A DNA stretch of 17,154 nt from the NCBI GenBank assembly GCA_028565635.1, contig JAOXYB010098715.1, positions 1 through 17,154 of the forward strand, in the 5' to 3' direction. Every line of letters starts with the position of its first letter. The first letter of the stretch is position 1. The stretch comes from Phoronis ovalis (taxonomy: Eukaryota > Phoronida > Phoronidae). Position numbers and translations under genes: made by a program. Shown piece after piece: positions 11,001-17,154 of the stretch. The notes beneath the pieces are model-generated. The model was not told where the DNA came from. It was given only the letters and a program-made list of their open reading frames with translations, and did not search any database.

Positions 11001-12306
11001 AAGCCAAACTGTTTTGTCTATACCCAAAGAAACAATCATCAATTGGCTCATAGACTATCAGGAATACATCAGCCAGTCTTTGGCTGATAATGTAATTCTG
11101 ATGCATATGAGCCTACTGATGACTCAAGTATTGGAAAACCCCTTCAAACAAGATACTGGTAAATGCAAGCTAAAAATGAAACTAGAAACCAGTGCCAAAC
11201 CCATGATTGCGAAGGTTGTTAATTACACCTTCACCTAACATTTATCGTTATTAACTTCATAATATAGGTGAAAACCGAAAAACAAAACTGTAAGAAATAT
11301 TAATAGTATGTTAACAAATGCACACACACAGTATAGAACTTTAAGTATTCACATACCTGATAAGAGAGACTTTAGAAATTAAGCATAAATTGATATTTAT
11401 CTGTAAAAATATGAGTTAATTCAAACTTTTTACAATTTAAAAATAACTAATTTCGTTACATGCAACCCACATGATTCACAAAAATTTAAACACTATTCTA
11501 GCTACACTACAAACATAATGGTACTTGAACAAAAACTTCTTGCAAAATATAGGCCATGGTTACTAATCCAATTAATATTTCTACCTATTGATACAAAAAA
11601 CTGACTGTACCAAATTTCAATTTCCTATCACAAATATTAGTTCTAGGACTAAAAATTGAAATTTTTTATACCTAAAAAAAGCTGAACAAGCTGCTTAATC
11701 TTTAATCTGTTAGCTTTGGCAACAAAAAATTATAAGACTGAAATTTTATTTTTATGCTATCAAAATAAACATAAAATGTATGCTGATTAAAATAAACGGG
11801 ATGATCATTCATTTTAATTAAGCATCAGACTAACATGTCTTGAACTATAAGCATCTCTTTCAGGTATTACAATAATTACATGATTTTTTTAATAAGATCA
11901 CATAACAAATACCTTTTTCCCCTAATGTTAGTTCTGAGAACTTTTTCTCCTCTGTATGTTCAATGACATCTTTCCTTTGCTGTTGTGGTTTATTTGCATA
12001 ATGTCTCACGATGTTGTCTGTCCCGAACACAAGATGTTCTAAAATCTTGGTTCTAGGTTGATTATTGCTGATAGCATCAAGGGCTTCCTTTTTATTAGAA
12101 GCAATAACTGAGAAGTTCTGAACACATTCAAAACAATTTTTGTAATAGTATTTTGTAAATAAATGAATATCCTTGTTTTGTTCTTTAAAATATGTGTTTT
12201 GTCCAGTGGCTGGTCTGTATGACTGATGCATCTGTCGGATACCATAGCTAAAAGGGCACTGAGTCTCCAGCTCAACACATATTGCTCGCAAGATACCTAG
12301 AGCCAT
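8004..12306 (-). CDS. TIMM21: Mitochondrial import inner membrane translocase subunit Tim21, complete, 6 coding exons
   Basis: Tim21 is a single-pass inner-membrane subunit of the TIM23 presequence translocase. Its intermembrane-space domain contacts the TOM complex, and in vertebrates it also joins respiratory-chain assembly intermediates. Exons in transcript order: 12306-11913, 10393-10331, 9224-9127, 9001-8928, 8575-8476, 8117-8004. All are GT..AG and in frame, giving 280 aa. Residues 1-131 are a poorly conserved mitochondrial targeting and linker region ending EKKFSELTLGEK. Residues 132-160 hold TQTGKDVSYLAVIVVGVGI and the membrane helix. Residues 160-280 are the Tim21 domain: FYTIGREVFSNQSPSGVYG, VIDAVGEPIKGYGE, RGRRRHV, KFYIEGPREKGTVHLEV, EYEYLIVALDTYSKR and IIIEDNR. 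The start at 12306 is chosen because it has a good context (GACATGG) and an in-frame TGA 24 bases upstream in the same exon. It is slightly longer than the 248-aa human protein, mainly in the N-terminus. Confidence 0.95.
9560..9797. repeat. Dispersed repeat family, copy B (internally shortened)
   Basis: This stretch lies in the TIMM21 intron between exons 2 and 3. It matches copy A in order: ATGGCCTTCAAGAATCCAACTTCGAATCGTC.. (shortened here), GTCAAAGCTTCGTC, AAAACATGGCCACCA, AATCTGGGTCAAAAT, AACCTGTACTTTC and GAAGCTGATCAGATAAAA. Its 3' third is missing or heavily decayed, and it runs directly into copy C through GGATCGGCATTTA. Confidence 0.65.
9797..10170. repeat. Dispersed repeat family, copy C (full-length-like, decayed)
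   Basis: It follows copy B head to tail. It matches copy A over most of its length: CATTTAACCTACTTTT, ACCACATTTGAATCGTCC, GAACAAACATGGC, GTTGGCCAT, AGAAGTAATC, CTGCACTTTGACCTAT, ACAAGACAAAGG, TATATGCCC and CGGCATAAAAAGGCAAA. Many substitutions and stop codons show it is older or less constrained than copy A. Confidence 0.65.
10331..10393 (-). CDS. TIMM21: TIMM21 exon 2, membrane-helix exon
   Basis: A 63-base exon encoding TQTGKDVSYLAVIVVGVGIT plus two split codons. It supplies most of the transmembrane helix. It lies between TTTCAG and GTAAGA splice signals. Both neighbouring introns are over 1 kb and carry the repeat copies and the unexplained open frame listed separately. Confidence 0.9.
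10394..11912 (-). other. TIMM21 intron 1 (1.5 kb)
   Basis: Intron between coding exons 1 and 2, AT-rich. It starts with donor GTATTTG at 11912 and ends with acceptor TTTCAG at 10394. Apart from the plus-strand open frame at 10948-11238 and a short CA run near 11320, I see no coding match, RNA gene or repeat copy. Confidence 0.7.
10948..11238 (+). other. Unrecognised open frame inside TIMM21 intron, opposite strand
   Basis: A 96-codon stretch free of stops, between TAA at 10945 and TAA at 11236. It has no ATG near its 5' end (first ATG at 11101). The product contains IPKETIINWLIDYQEYISQS, then LADNVILMHMSLLMTQVLEN. It has mixed codon use, charged residues and less extreme AT content than the rest of the intron, so it looks more protein-like than the shadows around it. 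I do not recognise the family. It could be a fragment of a mobile-element protein, a retro-pseudogene or chance. Confidence 0.3.
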
Positions 12307-12410
12307 GTCCGGTATTAGTAAATTTTTTACTCAATTTCTGCAACACCTGATGGACGGTTCATTAAATGCGAGTAGCAATTGGATAATTTTCACTCCTCTT
12401 TACCAGAATC
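12307..12410 (-). other. TIMM21: TIMM21 5' UTR part of the first coding exon
   Basis: A clear acceptor (TTACTTTCAG on the minus strand) ends at 12411, so the exon with the start codon appears to begin at 12410. The 5' UTR would then be spliced, with at least one leader exon further upstream. An in-frame TGA at 12333-12331 supports the assigned start. Confidence 0.65.
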
Positions 12411-13360
12411 CTGAAAGTAAAAGGTATTAAATTAATTTTCTTAACAAATCATTTATTTACAAAACTTTTTAAAAGTATTGCCTTCAGTGAGTGTAGTTCT
12501 CTGATAGCACTATTGCGGCATACCAAGCATGACGTACAGACAGTCAGCACATCTCTGGAATCTCTTAACATGAACCAGGAATATTAAAGCATAAGATGGT
12601 TTTGAGTCTAAATTTGATCTAGAAAACTATGCCATGCATGCTACTTTTAAATACAAATGATGATGATGTTGTAAAAATGTGGGATGGCTCACAAAATACT
12701 CAGAACTAAGTAACTACATGACAATCATGGAGAAAACAGCAGTCCCTAAAAGACCCAAATTGCTGCGGGATTATTCAGTTTTCAGATCAAATCGCCACTT
12801 CCCTAATCCCTATGATTTTCCAAGTTTATTGCTAAATTGCGAACAGCTGGATGGGAGAGAGCATGAGTAATTTTTCCAACTTTTTCTCCGTAACTTTTCG
12901 ATCAGCTGGGAGGGACGTGAAATGACAGATACATTATAGTCATTAATGATTATTTTATAAGTATAATTGACAGTTGTCAGTAGTCTACAGGAACCTGGTA
13001 ATAACCATAACAAAATTTTGTCATTTAATCATACTATCCATACGGTCCCCTGTATAGATTAAACACGAGGCCATATGCATCGATAGTATACCATATATTT
13101 ATTTATTAAAAAATATAACAACATTTTCAGTTTCTCGCCACGTGTAGACTGTAATAACTAATAAAAGTAATATGTATTTTAAAACTTGCAGTTTTGGACT
13201 GAAAAGACTTGAAGGCTTTTAAAACAAGAAGGAACATGTACCATGTTAAATGCAATGCTGCTACGTATTCTAAAAGGTTTGAAACCCAAACTTTAGTCTT
13301 TTAGATACACAAAAATTGCTTTCTTATTTAACAACCTGAAGATCCAAATAAAACACTCAC
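12411..13360. other. Presumed TIMM21 leader intron
   Basis: AT-rich sequence between the donor GTGAGTG at 13360 and the acceptor at 12411 (minus strand). The open frames at 12679-12870 (plus) and 12810-13013 (minus) overlap each other and have no family match. No RNA gene or repeat copy was seen. Confidence 0.5.
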
Positions 13361-13539
13361 CACTGAACTCGCGCTTTTAAAACAGGAAGTGATTGTAAAG
13401 CGCCCCACGTGGTGAAAATTGAAACTAAATTTTGTTTTTGTTTATAGGAGGTTGTGCATGTGTTGTTGATAAAACGTTGAAAATAGCCACCAATATGTGC
13501 TAAAACCATTTTCATATTGGCGCCAACTGTTACAGGCAC
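13361..13539 (-). other. Candidate TIMM21 leader exon with upstream open frame
   Basis: A strong donor (CAGTG then GTGAGTG) at 13361/13360 faces the acceptor at 12411. An ATG at 13539 opens a 59-codon frame up to the donor. After splicing it continues 16 codons into the next exon and stops at 12362, giving a 75-aa product in a different frame from TIMM21. The actual 5' end of the exon is unknown. If transcription starts downstream of 13539 this frame is not whole. Confidence 0.4.
13382..13526. promoter_or_regulatory. Cluster of promoter-type sites on the TIMM21 side
   Basis: Within 145 bases lie ACAGGAAGTG (13382-13391, ETS-like), a CCACGTGG palindrome (13405-13412, E-box) and the palindrome TTGGCGCCAA (13517-13526, E2F-like). 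ETS/GABP sites are common in promoters of mitochondrial protein genes. These are motif matches by eye only. Confidence 0.35.
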
Positions 13540-14100
13540 GCCTAGGTATGTAGAAATCTCCTACACATTCACGATCTAACGCTAATTTATTTAACTACTT
13601 CACTTGAAACAACGCCAGACGCATTTAAATACAACCTGTCGAAATACATCAGTAAAGAATCTATAATAGACCTCACCCACTGTTTTTATTTGCACATCAC
13701 CAATTTAGATTGATTAGGAATAGCCTAACCTGCCAAGTATTTGAATAGAAATAGAAAAAAGGAACTGACGGCTACTGTTACTTTACGGAAGCGGAAGAAG
13801 TCGCAACACAAAAGTTTAACAGTTTAGTCATTTAGTGACGGTCATGCAGCAATCATCAGCTCCCCGGGGGACACTGTCACCCAAAGAGGTTTCAGCTCCC
13901 CGAGTATAGTAGCTAGGACTAGACCACAGTCGGCTACCTGTAGAATGCGCTGTTTTATTAAAATATGATTGTATAAAAATTAAAATGTGTAATAAGTATA
14001 AATATGTTGGTCACAGACTATAGTGTATGGCTTACCAGGTATAATCACTATAGTCTATAATCTTATTTAAAACCAGATAAGATGTATGATATTTTAAGGA
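13540..14100 (+). promoter_or_regulatory. Divergent promoter region and UBE3B 5' leader
   Basis: About 560 bases separate the likely TIMM21 leader from the UBE3B start codon. Near 13786-13797 two CGGAAG cores stand back to back (ETS-like). Downstream, TCAGCTCCCCG occurs twice (13856-13866 and 13892-13902), and a perfect 10-base inverted repeat lies at 14016-14055. There is no convincing TATA box at a useful spacing. The transcription start cannot be fixed from sequence. Confidence 0.4.
14016..14055. repeat. Perfect inverted repeat upstream of UBE3B start
   Basis: GACTATAGTG (14016-14025) pairs perfectly with CACTATAGTC (14046-14055) across a 20-base spacer. Each arm also contains the 8-base palindrome ACTATAGT. 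The right arm ends 45 bases before the ATG, so in a leader RNA it could form a hairpin close to the start. Confidence 0.8.
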
Positions 14101-14592
14101 ATGTTTACCAGTAAAGAAGCGAAGCAAACCGAGTTCTTAAATCAGGCAAAATCAGCAAGGCAAGAAAGACAGGAACAAAAGCAAAGAGAGAATGCTGCCA
14201 TCAAAATACAGGTGTGCCTATAAATCCCAATGAATTTTTTTTATTTGTATTATGCTGGTTACCTAGCTTATGCACGGCTTTCTACCTGACTATATGTTCA
14301 AACTTCTGAAACATAATTGGGCCAAAAATAATATCCCACATGACACGAGATACTATCATACTTGAATAGGGAGATGCCGTAGGTGAACTTGAATACGTAA
14401 AAGAACCCTGAAAAAAATGTATAGTTTCCTAGAAATTAAGGATCAATATGAGTCATTGGAGTTTTCAATATGCAAATATTTTTGTTGAATAATATAAAAT
14501 TTGAAATTAAAAGTTGACTATGTATTTTTAATTTATCTTCAGGCATTATTAAGAGGTGTCCATGTACGTACACAATTTAAACAAGAAATCAG
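14101..14592 (+). CDS. UBE3B: UBE3B exons 1-2, IQ motif
   Basis: Exon 1 (14101-14211) is a charged, probably helical segment rich in Arg, Gln and Glu, ending AAIKIQ. Exon 2 (14543-14592) completes the IQ motif and ends in a split Arg codon. The ATG at 14101 is chosen because its product starts MFT like the family. An ATG at 14082 is out of frame. Confidence 0.85.
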
Positions 14593-16761
14593 GTATTTAT
14601 TACAAAACTTTTAGATATTTTTTCTACTATAATTCCCAACGGTTAAATCATGTGCTAAAATATAATTCAAAATAGTTCATTTTGCAAAATATCAGCTGCA
14701 TTTCATGCCGTAACCACTGCTTTCATTTGATTTCATGCTGTTTTTGTAATTTCTAAATTTCAGGCATGAATTGCAGACTTTACTGGACATACCGGAAAGC
14801 CATGCCATTGATTATAAACCCAAGTTGCATTCAGCAGTTGATGTCTTCAAAGCAGTTCAAAAGTTTTTATTGATTATTCATGAAAATGATGACCAGCAGG
14901 TATAATTAGATATGTTAATAAACTATTTGTATGCATTTGGTGGCACCACCAGTCACAAACCCCAAGAATTTCAAAATGTGAATGAACTGTGCAAGCATGT
15001 TGGCAAGTGCAAGATTATTTATTTAGAAAACAGGATTGTGGACACTTTTGGGATTTAGCCTTGATGTGATCCTACACTTAGTTTTACATAGCGCATTATA
15101 GTTGTGAATGAAGCTTCCTGTTTGTGTAATGTTATATCATGTAAGAAAGAAAACATTTGGCCGGAGAACTGAGTTTATACATACTACTGTTGATAAATTC
15201 AAATTAATATTGCTGTTAAATAAATATGGGATAATATCTGGTAAAAATCATGTTTGAACCACTTACAATTTTAAACAAACTGTCAAGCATCAAGCAGTTG
15301 TATATCATTTAGTATTTTATTTTCTAGACATTTGAATATTTGTGCAAATATCTTCTGCAGTCTATAGACACAGATAATTTAAAAGTAAGTTTGATCTACA
15401 TCCACTTTTTAGAGGATTTAACTAATTTGTATTTTACTGTAACTGTCAGGCTAAAACATTACCACTATCATGAATTAGTAAAAATATTGTTGTGACATCT
15501 ATTTAATCATTTGAAAAAAACTTTGCATTCTTTCCTTAAAAGGGAAGAACAGTTTTCCTAAGCAGTCATGCTGTATAATAAACAGCAAGCACACTTGTTC
15601 TGATTTCTCATTAATAAAGTTTGGGAATCTGTGTTTATTTTTTAAATTTTATTTTTGATTTTCAGCTGTGTTATGTATCACTGGCTTTCTCCAAGCAAGA
15701 CGTATTTGCATGGTTACGTCAGTTAAAAATTATACTTTGGCAGTGCTGCGTGTTTGTTAGAAAACTTAAGGTAAGAGCTCTGATCTGTAAAATCGCATTG
15801 CAAAATAAACTTCATAAACAAGGTATTTTATTGTATAATTAGAAGAAAAATTAACAACTTGCGAGAGATTTTTCAATATTTTCAAATCATAGACTGAGGT
15901 ACTTGTAGACAGAATCAAAATGTGCTATCTAAGTCGAGCATGCATAATGAGATTTCTGTTGTTATTTTCAGCCCGAGTCTCCCAATGAGCTACGTGCAAT
16001 AACCACATATTTACATATGTTGTTCACTTTTACTAGTACGTCAACATGGAAACTAATGAAGGGGAAGACAGGTAAATAATAGTAAACATAATTATCTTCA
16101 TCCGAATACGCATCGTGTAATTCTCATGCTGTGAAGGAAAAGTTTGATTTATTTCAAGCTGGAATATGTGATGATTTGGTGTAGGTACATGCAGGTTTGT
16201 TGTTGATTACTTTCTGTTTTCATACAGGTGAGGCGTTTCGGGCCGGATTGAATCAAGTGTGCTCCAATTTGATGGGTCATTTGAATGCGAAGGGACTATA
16301 CCCAGTATTCCAGGTATAACACAATCATTGAAGCATTCAGATATTCTAATAAAGTCTTAATCTACTTAATGAAGGGATTCAGATAAAGATTTGTCAGACC
16401 TTGAAGTACTGTTATGCTTCCCTAAAATTGAATAGCACAAAACGCTTGTAATGTGTCCAGATTGTACAACATTGCACCTAAACAGCCATAGTTTATGCTA
16501 TTACAGCAATGGAAATCAGGGGTTTACTTTGTCATTGCAAAGAAAATAGAGTTACTATTTTTGATGCTGGTAAATATGTTTTACTAAATTGGTATTTATT
16601 TTACAAGATGATGAACTTGTTGTTCGCCGACAGATAAAGGGTGAAAATTGGATTTAACAATATATTTGTGTATTTCAGCATTTGCTAACAAGAGGTTTAG
16701 CTCGATCCAAGCCATGCTTCAAATCTGCAACTTTATCTGCAATAATTACTGTGGCTTTGAG
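14101..16761 (+). CDS. UBE3B: Ubiquitin-protein ligase E3B, N-terminal part, exons 1-8
   Basis: UBE3B is a HECT-type E3 ubiquitin ligase with an N-terminal calmodulin-binding IQ motif, reported at mitochondria. Exons: 14101-14211, 14543-14592, 14764-14899, 15328-15384, 15666-15770, 15972-16071, 16228-16313, 16679-16761. All are GT..AG and in frame, giving 242 codons plus two bases. The protein begins MFTSKEAKQTEFLNQAKSAR. The IQ motif IQALLRGVHVR (residues 36-46) spans the exon 1-2 junction and fits IQxxxRGxxxR. Later blocks resemble vertebrate UBE3B: LCYVSLAFSKQD, LRQLKIILWQCCVF (119-153), MLFTFTSTSTWK (exon 6), VCSNLMGHLNAKGLYPVFQ (exon 7) and HLLTRGLARSKPCF (exon 8). The catalytic HECT domain lies beyond the window; the family's proteins are near 1070 aa. 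UBE3C is less likely, because the exon 5-8 blocks resemble UBE3B closely. Confidence 0.93.
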
Positions 16762-16950
16762 GTAAGCAGGTGCAATAGATGTTCTGTGGCTCTTCACCTG
16801 TTACAAAATTCATTTTCTTGCTATATATCTTTGTGTCAAACTTGTACAAGAGTATTATCTTCATACGTCTATAAATTGCATTTCTGTGTTACTAATTTTC
16901 ATTGTCATAAATAAAATCACAAGTACATAATCTAAATTAACTCATGCTCC

Positions 16951-17154
16951 ATGACATTGTATAAAACAGATATATTTCATAATTTTTCTTTGGTAGACCT
17001 CTGATTGCCTTCGGATTTCTCTATTAACATGATCAATGACATTGTATAAAACAGATATATTTCATAAATTTTCTTTTGTAGACCTCTGATTGCCTTCGGA
17101 TTTCTCTATTAACATGATCAATGACATTGTATAAAACAGATATATTTCATAAAT
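16951..17154 (+). repeat. 85-base tandem repeat carrying a splice acceptor and exon head
   Basis: Units start at 16951, 17036 and 17121 (spacing exactly 85). The third is cut by the window end, so at least 2.4 copies are seen. Units differ at only a few positions, for example TTTGGTAG against TTTTGTAG before the acceptor. Each full unit contains ATGACATTGTATAAAACAG, a T-rich tract, TAG, then ACCTCTGATTGCCTTC. Joined to exon 8 this reads R-PLIAFG, resembling the family's continuation after exon 8. Confidence 0.85.
16997..17154 (+). other. UBE3B: Possible UBE3B exon 9 start, duplicated
   Basis: Acceptors at 16995-16996 and 17080-17081 both fit the phase of exon 8 (AG plus A gives Arg). Both read PLIAFGFLY and then hit an in-frame TAA (17026-17028 in the first copy). 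So neither visible copy supports a full exon 9. The functional one probably lies past the window, downstream of the array. Confidence 0.45.

Noticed and set aside
11318-11332. Short CA run as a microsatellite
   Set aside because: Only about five repeats, too short to call.
11860-11912. Extension of TIMM21 exon 1 past 11913
   Set aside because: The frame runs on only into intron sequence. The donor GTATTTG at 11912 joins exon 2 in phase and gives the family match.
12679-13013. Overlapping open frames on both strands
   Set aside because: No family match, low-complexity composition, and both lie inside the presumed TIMM21 leader intron.
16762-16914. Reading through the exon 8 donor of UBE3B
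   Set aside because: GTAAGC at 16762 is a good donor. The frame beyond it, and the alternative frame over exon 8, have no similarity to the family.

Overview
This is an AT-rich, intron-rich animal nuclear DNA window holding parts of three conserved protein genes. All three were rebuilt by joining exons at GT..AG boundaries that keep the reading frame and the family match. Introns are short to medium (about 125 to 1519 bases). Gene content and splice structure point to an invertebrate metazoan. The phylum cannot be settled by eye; scattered GCCTAACCT-like words and a degenerate GCGTTTATTAGAG array suggest a marine invertebrate or an arthropod, but this is weak.

Layout. (1) 45-4753, plus strand: the 3' half of a transglutaminase gene (8 exons, 371 codons). 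It runs from the catalytic His and Asp region through the two C-terminal beta-barrels to a TGA stop. A long 3' UTR follows, with AATAAA at 5788. (2) 5800-8000: convergent intergenic space with a degenerate minisatellite-like patch (about 6250-6384) and copy A of a dispersed repeat (about 6649-7030). (3) 8004-12410, minus strand: a complete TIMM21 gene (6 coding exons, 280 aa), a subunit of the TIM23 mitochondrial presequence translocase. Its introns hold two more copies of the dispersed repeat (9560-10170) and an unexplained opposite-strand open frame (10948-11238). (4) 12411-14100: a divergent head-to-head region with a strong minus-strand splice donor at 13360, which probably ends a TIMM21 leader exon. 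It also has ETS-like, E-box and E2F-like sites and a perfect inverted repeat just before the next start codon. (5) 14101-17154, plus strand: the first eight exons of UBE3B, an IQ-motif HECT-type ubiquitin ligase. It runs off the window inside an 85-base tandem repeat that carries a splice acceptor and the apparent start of exon 9.

The three genes do not form one pathway. TIMM21 and UBE3B share a divergent promoter region, and the family literature places both proteins at mitochondria, which makes co-regulation possible but unproven. The least ordinary signals are the tandemly duplicated acceptor and exon head in UBE3B, the dispersed repeat family whose unit ends resemble each other, the TIMM21 upstream frame that crosses a predicted splice junction, and the intronic open frame at 10948-11238. 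I found no clearly new biological system.
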